DNA from: Muribaculum sp. | GTDB taxonomy: Bacteria > Bacteroidota > Bacteroidia > Bacteroidales > Muribaculaceae | DNA: 48,031 bases | Direction of reading: 5' to 3' | NCBI GenBank assembly: GCA_023666965.1 | Contig: JAMPAZ010000009.1 | Coordinates: forward strand, 1 to 48,031 | Shown here: positions 1 through 8,926 of the stretch, piece after piece | How the letters are laid out: every line of letters begins with the position of its first letter | Position numbering within the stretch: the stretch's first letter is position 1 | The notes under the pieces: model-generated | What the model saw: only the letters and a program-made list of their open reading frames with translations | Databases searched by the model: none | What the model was told of the DNA's origin: nothing | Made by a program: the position numbers and the translations under genes

Positions 1-116
1 CTCCACTTTTTTATGCCCCTCCCTCCCCGCTCCGCGTCCCCCTGTGCCCGTATTTTGTGCCGTCCATCGCCTTAAATGTGAAAATTATATAAATTTTAAG
101 TTAACGTTAATGTTGA

Positions 117-148
117 TTTGTGGGAGTTAAATCAAATGGCTATATTTG
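117..148 (+). promoter_or_regulatory. Bacteroidetes-type promoter of the 198-2063 gene
   Basis: TTTG at 117-120 and TATATTTG at 141-148 are separated by 20 bp. This fits the -33 TTTG / -7 TAnnTTTG consensus of the Bacteroidetes primary sigma factor. The predicted leader is about 45 nt. Bases 1-116 hold no gene or repeat that I can see. Confidence 0.6.
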
Positions 149-197
149 CGTTTAATCAATCATATTTTGTTAACCATAACCAAAAGAACATTTAAAA

Positions 198-2063
198 GTG
201 AATCCTCTCTCTCCCTCTCGTAGAAACTTTGGGCTTATTCTGCCCGGTTTATTGGTCATATCGCTGACCCTCTCTACATTTAAAACAGTTAATGCCGCCA
301 TTACTGAAGATTTCAGTGGAAAAATGAGCGTGGCGTATTGTTCGGTTAAAAATGGTAAATGTACCTTCACATTAATTTCAACTGAATCAAAACATAAAAA
401 GCCTCATGTAGAAATGTCGCTTGATAAGGACTTTTCTCGTGCAAAATATCTCTTTGAACTATCCAAGTCCGGTAAAGATTATGTTGCGGCAATATCCTCC
501 GACGAAGTCGAAGCGGGTACCTACTACTGGCGCGTTGCGGATGCGTCAGGTAATATGATAATACCGGAGGACGGCACGCGGTTGGATTTTGGTACTCTCC
601 CCGTTGATGCTTACTCCATAAAGCTTGACCCATCGTTCTATGATGATGCGGAATTGAGCAATGAAACTGAGTTGAGTCTTGAATCCGTTTGGCTCCGTTC
701 TGAGAATAATGGTAACCGTATAGAGTGGGCAAATGCCCCATATTGTGGTAAACTCTCAATTTATATGGAGCCGAGTACAGACTATACTAATAACCACGGG
801 ATGGTCGTCAAAGGAAATACCATTTATGTAGCTCGCGGAACTCATAATGTCTCTAACTGGAAATATGACAGGAAGCAGGTGTGGATTGATCGTTACGACT
901 TAACTACCGGTGTCACGTTGCCGATGCTGCGTGTCCGCCAAGATAATGGCGAGGATTTTACCGACGGAGACTTAATGACATTACTCGGTAATGATTCCGA
1001 TGGAACGGTTTATTTCACATCGTCCATAGTGGCAAGCAATGGTAATAAAATTCGTCTCTATACAGTTGACCTTGATAACATTGTCATTCAAGATGGCTAT
1101 GAGGTGGCACTTTCTCATTTTGAAAATGAGTTTACTGTTCCAGCTTCCCCGGTTTACGTGCGTTTTTGTGAGGTCAGAGGATCCATAAAGTCAAAAGATT
1201 ATTATTTGTGGGGTGCTCCCGGGTGGGATAACGGCAATGTTCGCATGGAGAGTCTTGAGGTTCCGGTATATCGATGGAAATGTACCGGCACGAGCACATC
1301 CATGAAAACGGCGGTGATAAAACATTTTTCTAATACTGCCGCCGACCCAAAATTGTATATCGAACTTATGTCGCCCAAGGTAATTCCGGTTGACGATGAT
1401 AGATTCTATTTTCAAGGATTGACCTCTCAGGCAGATGTATATTTTTATCCCACTTTGTACAGCCTTCCATTGAATAACGACACCGAATGTCAGTTGATTA
1501 CCACCCTCACAGAGGCTCCGGCATCTGTCCAGACGAATATGACAAATTCTCCGATTGGTTTGTCAATGTTCAACATTGACGGGAAGTCAGTGCTGGCCTA
1601 CAGTAAAAGATCGACTATGGGCACAAGTGTCCAGCTTGTCGAATTGCCGGAAAACTCGCGATCTTTCAGCAATGCTAATCCTCTTTGGAATATAAATCCT
1701 TCGGGATTCTCCGACTATCAGATACAGGGGTGCAACGTCGCGTTTATGCCCGATGAAGGCAGTTCCGCAGGTGGAAATCTTATAGTCTATGTTCCAAACG
1801 GTGGATTAGGGCTTTACCGACTCTCTGTTAAAGGTACTACTGTGGGTCTGGATGGCACTTTCGGTCAAGATGATATATCGATTTTGGGTAGGATCATCAC
1901 ATTTTCGCATGAGTGTCACAACGTCCGAGTCGTTGACATGTCGGGCCGTGTGAATATTCACCTTGACAAAACTGATTCAATCGATGCCTCTTCCCTCAGT
2001 CCGGGTGTGTATTTTGTCGTTTCGCCTTCATTGACAAAGAGTTATAAAATCATTTTGAACTAA
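198..2063 (+). CDS. Exported protein with T9SS-type A sorting-like C-terminal domain
   Basis: This 621-residue protein starts at a GTG; no in-frame ATG would keep the signal peptide. Residues about 10-33 form a hydrophobic signal sequence ending in TVNA. The middle is rich in Asp, Asn and aromatic residues and has beta-type, propeller-like strand patterns (repeated segments of the form ILxVDLD or IYVARGT), but I recognise no enzyme family. The last ~65 residues follow the type IX secretion sorting-domain pattern: VRVVDMSGRV, then SLSPGVYFVV, then a terminal YKIILN. By analogy the tail would direct outer-membrane translocation, and the protein would act at the cell surface or outside. It stands alone with its own promoter and no polysaccharide-utilisation partners. 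The function of the body is unknown. Confidence 0.75.
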   Translation: MNPLSPSRRNFGLILPGLLVISLTLSTFKTVNAAITEDFSGKMSVAYCSVKNGKCTFTLISTESKHKKPHVEMSLDKDFSRAKYLFELSKSGKDYVAAISSDEVEAGTYYWRVADASGNMIIPEDGTRLDFGTLPVDAYSIKLDPSFYDDAELSNETELSLESVWLRSENNGNRIEWANAPYCGKLSIYMEPSTDYTNNHGMVVKGNTIYVARGTHNVSNWKYDRKQVWIDRYDLTTGVTLPMLRVRQDNGEDFTDGDLMTLLGNDSDGTVYFTSSIVASNGNKIRLYTVDLDNIVIQDGYEVALSHFENEFTVPASPVYVRFCEVRGSIKSKDYYLWGAPGWDNGNVRMESLEVPVYRWKCTGTSTSMKTAVIKHFSNTAADPKLYIELMSPKVIPVDDDRFYFQGLTSQADVYFYPTLYSLPLNNDTECQLITTLTEAPASVQTNMTNSPIGLSMFNIDGKSVLAYSKRSTMGTSVQLVELPENSRSFSNANPLWNINPSGFSDYQIQGCNVAFMPDEGSSAGGNLIVYVPNGGLGLYRLSVKGTTVGLDGTFGQDDISILGRIITFSHECHNVRVVDMSGRVNIHLDKTDSIDASSLSPGVYFVVSPSLTKSYKIILN

Positions 2064-2241
2064 ATAGTTGTCGGTGGGGCTATTAGTATTAGGGAAGATT
2101 CTACTTGCACCATCCAAAATCAAAGCTGAAAACATCCTATTGAATTGTTCAGATAACTTTGGCGAACTAAGAAAACTAAGAAAAATCTGACGGGAAAAGC
2201 CATTTTAGGCCACGGAATTTAAAATTTTGGCATTTTTTGTC

Positions 2242-2249
2242 TACTTTTG
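2242..2249 (+). promoter_or_regulatory. Putative -7 box (TACTTTTG) of the GH35 gene
   Basis: TACTTTTG matches TAnnTTTG and lies 43 bp before the ATG at 2293. No good -33 TTTG is seen at the expected spacing. A second match, TAACTTTG at 2154-2161, could be an alternative site. The box lies inside the longer TTG-initiated reading frame, which argues for the later ATG start. Confidence 0.45.
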
Positions 2250-2292
2250 TAGAAATAAACCAATTAATTTTAAATCCAAATACCTCCTGTTT

Positions 2293-4671
2293 ATGAATAA
2301 AATCGTAAAAAGCATGGTCTTGTCGGCGGCACTGTGGTGTCTTTCCCCGATTGCGTGCCATGCCGGTGCATCCAAAGTTGATGCGGATATGCCGCAAACG
2401 TTTGAAGCCGGTAAAGGAACGTTCATGCTCAATGGCGAGCCATTTGTGGTGAAGGCTGCTGAGCTCCACTACCCCCGAATCCCAAAGCCGTACTGGGATC
2501 AGCGTATTAAACTCTGTAAGGCATTGGGAATGAATACAGTTTGTCTGTATGTGTTCTGGAATGCCCATGAACCCGAACCCGATGTTTATGACTTTGAAGG
2601 TCAAAACGACCTCGCTGAATTTGTGCGTCTGTGCAAGGAGAATGACATGTACGTCATCCTTCGCCCCGGTCCGTATGTCTGCGCTGAGTGGGAGATGGGT
2701 GGCCTCCCTTGGTGGCTATTGAAGAAAAAAGACATCCGACTTCGTGAAATGGATCCCTATTTTGTAGAGCGTGTCGGTTTATTCGAAGAGCAAGTTGCAA
2801 AGCAGGTAGAAGGGCTTACCATCAAGGACGGGGGCCCCATCATAATGGTACAGGTTGAGAATGAATACGGTTCTTACGGAATAGATAAAGAATACGTTTC
2901 CACGATCCGTGACATTGTCCGTAAAAACTTTGGCGACGTGACCCTATTCCAGTGCGACTGGTCGTCCAACTTTACCAACAATGGCCTCGACGACCTTATA
3001 TGGACAATGAATTTCGGAACGGGTGCAAACATCGACCAGCAGTTTGCTCGACTTAAAGAACTGCGGCCAGACAGCCCGCTGATGTGCAGCGAATTTTGGA
3101 GCGGTTGGTTTGACAAGTGGGGAGCTAACCACGAGACACGGCCTGCGGAAGATATGATCGCCGGTATCGATGAAATGCTCTCAAAAGGTATCTCTTTCAG
3201 CCTCTACATGACTCATGGGGGTACCAACTGGGGCCATTTTGCCGGAGCAAACTCCCCCGGCTTCGCACCTGACGTGACCTCTTACGACTATGATGCTCCA
3301 ATCAGCGAATCCGGTCAGACGACTCCAAAGTATTGGCAGCTACGCGAGACGCTCGCCAAATACGCCGACGGTAAGTTGCCTAAAGTCCCTGCTACGATTA
3401 AGCCGGTGTCTGTGCCCGAATTCAAACTAATAGAGGTGGCTCCTTTGTTCAATAGTCTGCCTAAGTCAATAAGAAGTGAGGGTGTCATGACTTTTGAAGA
3501 TATGGACCAAGGCTTCGGAAGTATGCTTTATAGGACTTTATTACCGAAACTTGAGAATGGTGCGACGCTTACAGTCAACGATGCTCATGACTATGCACAA
3601 GTTTTTGTCAACGGCAAATACATTGGGAAACTGGATCGTCGCAACGGGGAAAAAATGCTTTCGCTCCCGCCAACCGCGAAAGGCGATACATTAGACATCC
3701 TTGTAGAGGCTATGGGGCGAATCAATTTTGGACGTGCAATAAAGGATTATAAGGGTATAACAGATAATGTCGTTCTGACTATTGTCCACAACGGGCATGA
3801 ATATTTCGATTACCTAAAGAATTGGGAGATTTTCCCCCTGCCTGATAAGCTCGATTTTTACAACTCGATGGAATACTTCCCGATTGAAGCCTTCACAGCC
3901 GGCGACAACGGGCGTTTACCAATCGGTGTATATCGCGGAACATTCAACGTGAAAAAACCGTCAGACACATTCCTCAATTTTGAGACGTGGGGCAAAGGTC
4001 TCGTCTATGTCAACGGGCATCCGCTCGGACGTATTTGGGAAATCGGACCGCAGCAGACGCTCTATGCTCCCGGATGTTGGCTGAAAAAGGGTGAAAACGA
4101 AATTCTCGTGTTTGACATCGTCGGTCCGCGCGAGGCCAAATCGGCAGGACTCGAATCCCCGCTTCTTGACCAATTGCTCGTTCAAAAGCCGTTAACGCAT
4201 CGGACCGAAGGTGAATCCTTGAGTCTCTCCGGCGAGACTCCCGTTTTATCTGCGTCGTTTAAGCCCGGTAATGGTTGGCAAGAAGCTAAATTCGACAAGC
4301 CGGTAACCGGTCGCTACGTTTGTCTTGAGGCTCTTAATGCTATCGACGGAAAAGACCTCGCCTGTATCGCAGAAATGTATTTGCTTAACGACAAGGGTGA
4401 GCGCCTGTCGCGCGAGCCGTGGATCGTCGATTATGCCGACAGCGAAGATGTTGCCCGAGTCAATCGGTCGGCCGACAAGATTTTTGACCTTCAGGAATCA
4501 ACATATTGGAGCACTGAATCCGGAGCGAAGTTCCCCCACTCAATAGTCATTGACTTAGGCGCGACTCACAAACTGTCGGGACTACAGTATCTCCCACGAA
4601 TGGAGAGCGATGTCCCCGGCGCTATAAAAGACTATAAAGTCTATGTTAGCGACAAACCGTTCAAAAAGTAG
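2293..4671 (+). CDS. Beta-galactosidase, glycoside hydrolase family 35, with discoidin-like C-terminus
   Basis: The protein has 792 residues from ATG 2293. An upstream TTG at 2227 would put 22 unlikely residues before a clear signal peptide (MNKIVKSMVLSAALWCLSP, cut near CHA). The GH35 barrel starts at about residue 40 with the family motifs HYPRIPKPYW, YVFWNAHEP and LRPGPYVCAEW. E191 in VENEYGSYG is the expected acid/base and E267 in CSEFWSGW the expected nucleophile. Two beta-jelly-roll domains follow (motifs VFVNGKYIGKLDR and GLVYVNGHPLGRIW). The last ~130 residues resemble an F5/8 type C (CBM32-like) module that stops soon after KDYKVYVSDK, slightly short for that domain. It probably removes terminal beta-galactose from plant or host glycans in the periplasm or at the surface. 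No SusC/D genes are adjacent. Confidence 0.93.
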   Translation: MNKIVKSMVLSAALWCLSPIACHAGASKVDADMPQTFEAGKGTFMLNGEPFVVKAAELHYPRIPKPYWDQRIKLCKALGMNTVCLYVFWNAHEPEPDVYDFEGQNDLAEFVRLCKENDMYVILRPGPYVCAEWEMGGLPWWLLKKKDIRLREMDPYFVERVGLFEEQVAKQVEGLTIKDGGPIIMVQVENEYGSYGIDKEYVSTIRDIVRKNFGDVTLFQCDWSSNFTNNGLDDLIWTMNFGTGANIDQQFARLKELRPDSPLMCSEFWSGWFDKWGANHETRPAEDMIAGIDEMLSKGISFSLYMTHGGTNWGHFAGANSPGFAPDVTSYDYDAPISESGQTTPKYWQLRETLAKYADGKLPKVPATIKPVSVPEFKLIEVAPLFNSLPKSIRSEGVMTFEDMDQGFGSMLYRTLLPKLENGATLTVNDAHDYAQVFVNGKYIGKLDRRNGEKMLSLPPTAKGDTLDILVEAMGRINFGRAIKDYKGITDNVVLTIVHNGHEYFDYLKNWEIFPLPDKLDFYNSMEYFPIEAFTAGDNGRLPIGVYRGTFNVKKPSDTFLNFETWGKGLVYVNGHPLGRIWEIGPQQTLYAPGCWLKKGENEILVFDIVGPREAKSAGLESPLLDQLLVQKPLTHRTEGESLSLSGETPVLSASFKPGNGWQEAKFDKPVTGRYVCLEALNAIDGKDLACIAEMYLLNDKGERLSREPWIVDYADSEDVARVNRSADKIFDLQESTYWSTESGAKFPHSIVIDLGATHKLSGLQYLPRMESDVPGAIKDYKVYVSDKPFKK

Positions 4672-4690
4672 CCGACTTTACAAGACAATA

Positions 4691-4733
4691 AAAAGGAATG
4701 GCATCGGAGAATTTCCGGTGCCATTCCTTTTTT
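4691..4733. terminator. Bidirectional terminator between GH35 and the 58-residue minus gene
   Basis: AAGGAATGGCATCGG pairs with CCGGTGCCATTCCTT (one mismatch) around a short AT-rich loop. The stem has A-runs on its left and T-runs on its right, so it can end transcription in both directions. It lies 20 bp after the GH35 stop and 55 bp after the stop of the minus-strand gene at 4788-4964. Confidence 0.85.
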
Positions 4734-4787
4734 CTGACCGATTCCAGTCTGGTGTCCCCCTGTGATAGAGGCGGCATGAAGCCATAG

Positions 4788-4964
4788 TCAGTTCATTATC
4801 ATGCTTCCCAGCGTGGTCGAAAGCCGTGGCTCATAGTGGTAGCACCTTGCAAATTGGTGCAGAAACTCGAGAGTAGAGCGTCGAGGAGCTTCCTTTACAG
4901 CATTTCGATCCAATGCCTGTTCTGTCAATGATGTGTGATTTGATGGAGTAGATTTTTTATCCAT
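4788..4964 (-). CDS. Small conserved-looking protein of 58 residues
   Basis: ATG at 4964 opens a 58-codon frame ending in TGA at 4788. The N-terminal half is polar and Lys/Ser/Thr-rich. The C-terminal half contains TLEFLHQFARCYHYEPRLS and ends with LGSMIMN. A compact aromatic and basic helix followed by a short hydrophobic end recalls short uncharacterised Bacteroidales proteins, but I cannot verify homology here. The frame fills most of an otherwise empty gap between two plus-strand genes, and a terminator facing its 3' end sits at 4691-4733. No clear TAnnTTTG box was found upstream. The function is unknown. Confidence 0.6.
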   Translation of the reverse strand: MDKKSTPSNHTSLTEQALDRNAVKEAPRRSTLEFLHQFARCYHYEPRLSTTLGSMIMN

Positions 4965-5105
4965 AGGCTAACTGCTTTAATTAGTTAATCTGTACATATA
5001 ACGTCCCCTGCGCCCCCTTTATTATATTTTAAGTGAAAATATCACAACAAAATAATTCTACCGATTGTTAATAGTGCATAAAGAATCAACTAAATTATTT
5101 CTGTT

Positions 5106-5672
5106 ATGAATCTCACTAATTTCAACTTCGTTGGTTATTCCAAGAGCTGGTGGCTCGTTCTGATAACCGGTATTTTAATGGTGATTTGTGGCTTTGCATA
5201 TTGGTTCTGGCCCGTAGCCGGTTTTGCCATTGCATCGCAGATTTTCGGTTGGATGCTTATCCTCGCCGGTATTGTCCAGCTGTGTGTGGCCGCAGGCCCT
5301 CATTTCCCGAAAGGGTGGGGATGGTGGATTGCCGGTGGTATGATAGACATGTTCATCGGGTTCCTTATGGTAAGAAGCATTTTGCTCTCCGAAGAAGTAT
5401 TTCCGTATTTCCTTGCGCTAATCTTCATTTATTGGGGAATAACGTTGATTATCAGTTCTGTAAACGGCCATAAAGGTAAATATTGGTGGCTATATCTTGT
5501 CAACGGCATTCTGCTGATGCTCATCGGATTCTTCTTCGTAGAAGCCGGATGGATTCAGAATATGGCCATGGTCAGCTTCCTTACTTCATTGGCTTTCATC
5601 TACTGGGGATTCTCAATCTGCATGTTCGCCTACGACATCAAGCCTCTTCCGGAGGATGGCGATGAGAAGTAG
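5106..5672 (+). CDS. HdeD/DUF308-family inner-membrane protein
   Basis: This 188-residue protein is almost entirely hydrophobic, with six predicted transmembrane helices in three pairs. Each pair carries the DUF308 pattern of aromatic and Gly residues (for example GILMVICGFAYWFWPVAG, FGWMLILAGIVQL, FIYWGITLIISS, NGILLMLIGFFF and FIYWGFSICMF). HdeD of E. coli belongs to this family and is linked to acid resistance, but the biochemical role is unknown and most Bacteroidetes members are uncharacterised. The gene has its own terminator and no co-directional neighbour within 270 bp, so it is probably monocistronic. Confidence 0.88.
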   Translation: MNLTNFNFVGYSKSWWLVLITGILMVICGFAYWFWPVAGFAIASQIFGWMLILAGIVQLCVAAGPHFPKGWGWWIAGGMIDMFIGFLMVRSILLSEEVFPYFLALIFIYWGITLIISSVNGHKGKYWWLYLVNGILLMLIGFFFVEAGWIQNMAMVSFLTSLAFIYWGFSICMFAYDIKPLPEDGDEK

Positions 5673-5713
5673 CTCTTGACCGACTATATACGAGCATTAT
5701 ATTTTCTGAACTT

Positions 5714-5749
5714 GAGCGGGAACCCATTGCAGGAAATTCCCGCTCTTTT
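5714..5749 (+). terminator. Rho-independent terminator of the HdeD-like gene
   Basis: GAGCGGGAA (5714-5722) pairs perfectly with TTCCCGCTC (5737-5745), followed by TTTTAGTT. It starts 41 bp after the stop codon. Confidence 0.85.
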
Positions 5750-5887
5750 AGTTAAATAATCTTATAGCGACTATTTCCGCCTTGTTTTTCCTTTGCTTAA
5801 AACATCTTTTTATCGTACCTTTATCCACCTTGCGGGTAGTATAGTCTGGGTTGCCGTCGGTATGCGCCTCGATTAAACCCCGCACGC

Positions 5888-5906
5888 ATAACTTAGTCTA
5901 AGTTAT
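5888..5906. promoter_or_regulatory. Perfect 19-bp palindrome, candidate operator
   Basis: ATAACTTAG-T-CTAAGTTAT is a perfect inverted repeat with 9-bp arms, 44 bp before the ATG at 5951. Its size and near-zero spacer look more like a dimeric repressor site than a terminator. No canonical TAnnTTTG box is evident here; TACCTTTA at about 5816 is a near match. Confidence 0.45.
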
Positions 5907-5950
5907 ATCATTGAGTATTAATTTAATCATTATAGGAGGACTTGAGTCTT

Positions 5951-7126
5951 ATGATAGCAAAGAAGGCATTTTTATCCGCAATTCTGCTCGCAGGGTGCGT
6001 AGCTTTTGCATCCGCCCAGAATAGCTATTATGACGATGACATTTACTACGATGCATCTAAGGACCAAAAGGTTAAAGCCCAGAATGCAGCGCACAAAAAA
6101 GCCAAGGAAGAGCAACGCCAACGCGAACTTGAGCAACAGCGACAGGCCGAGCAGCAATATTACGAGCAGCTCTACCGTGCCTACTACGGCAATTACGACC
6201 CTACTCTTGGTGGACACGACTTTGAGGGAGCAGACGCATATACCGTCACTGACGGGTCAACCCGTAATGTCGACGAATATAACCGTGCCGGCAAGTACGC
6301 CCGGCGCGATACATCCGCTACGGCTTCCAGGAACGAATCCGACGATTTCGCTTACACCAGGCGCATAGAAAAATACCACAATGGCGATATTATTGCCGAT
6401 GTCAATGATCCCGCTGTCGTCGACTATTACTATTCGTCGCAGCCCGACATAAATATCTACGTGACCTCTCCATATTGGGGATTTTATTCTCCTTGGGACT
6501 GGTATTACGGCTATCCCTATAGTTGGAACTATTGGAATTGGTATTGGGGTCCCTCTTGGAGCCTGTCTTGGGGCTGGGGACCCGGTTGGGGTTGGGGCCC
6601 GTCCTGGGGTTGGTCTTGGGGCTGGGGACCCGGTTGGGGCTGGGGTGGCCCCGGTTGGGGTGGTGGCCCCGGTTGGGGCATAGCCTCTCGTCCCGGAAGT
6701 TTCACTCCCAATGGACGCAGACCGACCGGTGTCCGCAACGGCTACACTGGCTTGTCTTCCAATCCGCATAACCGTCCCGGAGTGTCTGGCGGTTCCACCG
6801 GGACAACTTACAACCGTGGAGGCAATCGTTACGGCCTGTCTTCAGGACAAGCCGGAAACTATCGTCCTGGCGGGACTACTACCACGCGTCCTGCTTCCGG
6901 AGTCCCTGCTTATGGAGGGTCGTCAACCGTCAATCGCAACGGAAGCTATGGTTCCACCAACATCAATCGTGGACGTAATTCCTCGACGTCAAATAGTTCG
7001 ACGTATCATTCCGGATCGACCACCTCGCGTAGTTCCGGCTCTTTCGGCGGTTCGCGTAGCGGTGGAGGCAGTTCGTCACGTTCCACCGGAGGTGGCGGTT
7101 CCAGCCATCGTGGCGGACGTCGTTGA
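5951..7126 (+). CDS. Exported low-complexity protein rich in Trp-Gly repeats and Ser/Gly/Arg tail
   Basis: The protein has 391 residues from ATG 5951. AGGAGG at 5935-5940 sits about 10 bp before this codon, an unusually strong Shine-Dalgarno site for this genome, and rules out the TTG at 5942. The signal peptide contains LLAGC, a possible lipobox at Cys16, but also a good signal peptidase I site at ASA-QN, so lipidation is uncertain. A Gln/Glu/Lys/Arg-rich helix (about 35-75) comes next. A region of about 60 residues (about 175-245) then alternates Trp, Gly and Pro, and a Gly/Ser/Arg/Asn/Tyr-rich disordered tail ends in RGGRR. No enzyme fold is seen. Being only 73 bp upstream of an outer-membrane barrel gene, with no terminator between, it is probably co-transcribed with it. 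An envelope role is inferred from context only. Confidence 0.8.
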   Translation: MIAKKAFLSAILLAGCVAFASAQNSYYDDDIYYDASKDQKVKAQNAAHKKAKEEQRQRELEQQRQAEQQYYEQLYRAYYGNYDPTLGGHDFEGADAYTVTDGSTRNVDEYNRAGKYARRDTSATASRNESDDFAYTRRIEKYHNGDIIADVNDPAVVDYYYSSQPDINIYVTSPYWGFYSPWDWYYGYPYSWNYWNWYWGPSWSLSWGWGPGWGWGPSWGWSWGWGPGWGWGGPGWGGGPGWGIASRPGSFTPNGRRPTGVRNGYTGLSSNPHNRPGVSGGSTGTTYNRGGNRYGLSSGQAGNYRPGGTTTTRPASGVPAYGGSSTVNRNGSYGSTNINRGRNSSTSNSSTYHSGSTTSRSSGSFGGSRSGGGSSSRSTGGGGSSHRGGRR

Positions 7127-7199
7127 TGTTGCGCTCATGCTTTTATTTTCAAGTATATAAGTAATATTTTTCCTATCATCAACTTATCAAAAGACCGAT

Positions 7200-8888
7200 A
7201 TGAAAAAATTTGTATTCATAGCTCTCGCTTCTGCATTCCCGGCTGTCGGCTTTGCCCAGTCTGCAGTCGATGTCGCCACGCTCTCACAGCTCGATATGCG
7301 CGGAACGGCCCGTTTCATGTCCATGGGTGGTGCTTTTACCGCTCTCGGTGGCGATTTGTCTACTCTTTCGCAAAACCCTGCCGGCATCGGCATATACCGC
7401 AGCAGCGAGATTGGTATCACTCTTGACCTCGATTTTCAGTCGTTTAAAACCACTGCCCCCGGATATGTCGGCGACAAGTCGCAGACCAAATTCGCCTGCA
7501 ACAACTTCGGTTACGTCGGCACGGTTAACCTCTACAGCGAGTCTACCCCTACAATATCGTTCGGAGCCACTTACAATCGAGTCGGATCTTTCGACCGTGT
7601 TACCCGTGGAGCGTTCCGCAATCTCGGAGGTGCCTCGTTAAGCAACTATGTGGCCGCTATGACCAACTCCGAAGGAGCCATCTATCCCGCCGACATGGAG
7701 TACAACGGCTTGTATGCCAACTATAATCCCTATATCGACGGCAATGCGCCCTGGTTAAGCATCCTCTCCTACACCGGATTTGTCATCAACAATAATCTCG
7801 AGGACGTTGTGCAACCCGATGGTTCTGTAAAGACTGAAGAGACCGACACCTATTTCGGATTGATGGGCGAGGGTACTACCGGTACCGCTAATTTTGAAAC
7901 TCGCGAAAAGGGATATGTCGATGAATACAATATCTCGATCGGAGGCAACATCTATAACACCGTTTACTGGGGACTCAGCGTCGGAATCACCGACCTTGAG
8001 TATAAGCAGATGTCCTATTATCAAGAAAATCTCAAGGATGCTTACATTGCCGCTGAAAATGCCGAATCAGGCTCTGGCGACATCGTTCGTGGCGATGCCG
8101 ATTATCGTATCGACAACTATCTGCACTCATCTGGCGAGGGCTTCAACCTTAAGTTTGGTCTAATTGTGAAGCCTATCCCCGAATTCCGTATCGGTCTTGC
8201 CGTGCATACTCCCACATGGTATAAGATGACTGATTCCTATTGGGGTGGTGTCGACTATGTCTACACTCCTTACGATACACGTTACAATGTTAATCGTCCC
8301 GATCCATCCGACCCCAATCTTTACATCACCAACGACGGCGAAAGCTGGCATGACTACAATATGCGCACCCCGTGGCGTATGATGGTGGGTATGGCCGGCG
8401 TAATCGGTGGACAGGCAATTATCAGCGCCGACTATGAATACCGTGGTACCAACATGCAGCTCTCCGACGTGGACAACAATGAGTACGATGTTGTAACCGA
8501 AGATATTAAGACATACTACAAAGGCACCAATATCTTCCGCGTCGGCGCGGAATACCGTGTGACTCCGCAGTTTAGCATACGTGCCGGTTACAGCTACGAA
8601 TCTTCTCCCGTTAAGACTGAAGCCGCTAACGACGGTGTGATGATTTGGACCGGGGGAACCATCCCAAGCTATACATTCAACCGATCTACTCAGTATGTCA
8701 CTGCCGGTCTTGGCTATCGATTCGGTGGATTTTATGCCGACCTGGCTTACGTCCATCGTCATCGTGAATCTACTTGGCATGCATTCTCCCCTGTAATTGT
8801 CGACTATGCTATCGACCAAGATTCACCCTCGGCTAAGGTTTCCGCCAATTACAATCAAGTTGTTCTTAGCTTTGGGTATAAGTTCTGA
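7200..8888 (+). CDS. OmpP1/FadL-family outer-membrane transport protein
   Basis: This 562-residue protein has a cleavable signal peptide (MKKFVFIALASAFPAVGFAQ). The conserved N-terminal hatch region of the OmpP1/FadL/TodX family follows: GTARFMSMGGAFTALGG, then LSQNPAGIGIYRSSEIG. Beyond that come alternating amphipathic beta-strands separated by Asp/Asn/Tyr-rich loops. It ends with the outer-membrane signature VVLSFGYKF, with a terminal Phe. Family members let hydrophobic small molecules cross the outer membrane; Bacteroidetes members are often annotated as hemin receptors with little evidence. It lies directly after the Trp/Gly-rich protein gene. The substrate is unknown. Confidence 0.85.
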   Translation: MKKFVFIALASAFPAVGFAQSAVDVATLSQLDMRGTARFMSMGGAFTALGGDLSTLSQNPAGIGIYRSSEIGITLDLDFQSFKTTAPGYVGDKSQTKFACNNFGYVGTVNLYSESTPTISFGATYNRVGSFDRVTRGAFRNLGGASLSNYVAAMTNSEGAIYPADMEYNGLYANYNPYIDGNAPWLSILSYTGFVINNNLEDVVQPDGSVKTEETDTYFGLMGEGTTGTANFETREKGYVDEYNISIGGNIYNTVYWGLSVGITDLEYKQMSYYQENLKDAYIAAENAESGSGDIVRGDADYRIDNYLHSSGEGFNLKFGLIVKPIPEFRIGLAVHTPTWYKMTDSYWGGVDYVYTPYDTRYNVNRPDPSDPNLYITNDGESWHDYNMRTPWRMMVGMAGVIGGQAIISADYEYRGTNMQLSDVDNNEYDVVTEDIKTYYKGTNIFRVGAEYRVTPQFSIRAGYSYESSPVKTEAANDGVMIWTGGTIPSYTFNRSTQYVTAGLGYRFGGFYADLAYVHRHRESTWHAFSPVIVDYAIDQDSPSAKVSANYNQVVLSFGYKF

Positions 8889-8910
8889 TCGGATTTGACT
8901 GTTTTTTTAC

Positions 8911-8918
8911 TACCTTTG
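8911..8918 (+). promoter_or_regulatory. Putative -7 box (TACCTTTG) upstream of the helicase gene
   Basis: TACCTTTG matches TAnnTTTG. The predicted transcription start falls at the foot of the hairpin at 8927-8958, so the 5' leader would itself be the terminator-like stem. The nearest TTTG upstream is only 13 bp away, not the usual 19-20. Confidence 0.45.
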
Positions 8919-8926
8919 CATACAAG

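Noticed and set aside
2227-2292. TTG start for the beta-galactosidase
   Set aside because: The extension contains the TACTTTTG promoter box and precedes a complete signal peptide.
5951-5998. Firm lipoprotein call for the Trp/Gly-rich protein from LAGC
   Set aside because: The same N-terminus has a good signal peptidase I site further on (ASA-QN), so the lipobox alone does not decide.
6257-6769. Long antisense and alternate frames over the Trp/Gly-rich gene
   Set aside because: They arise from the low-complexity repeats and read as Pro/Gln/Thr shadows.
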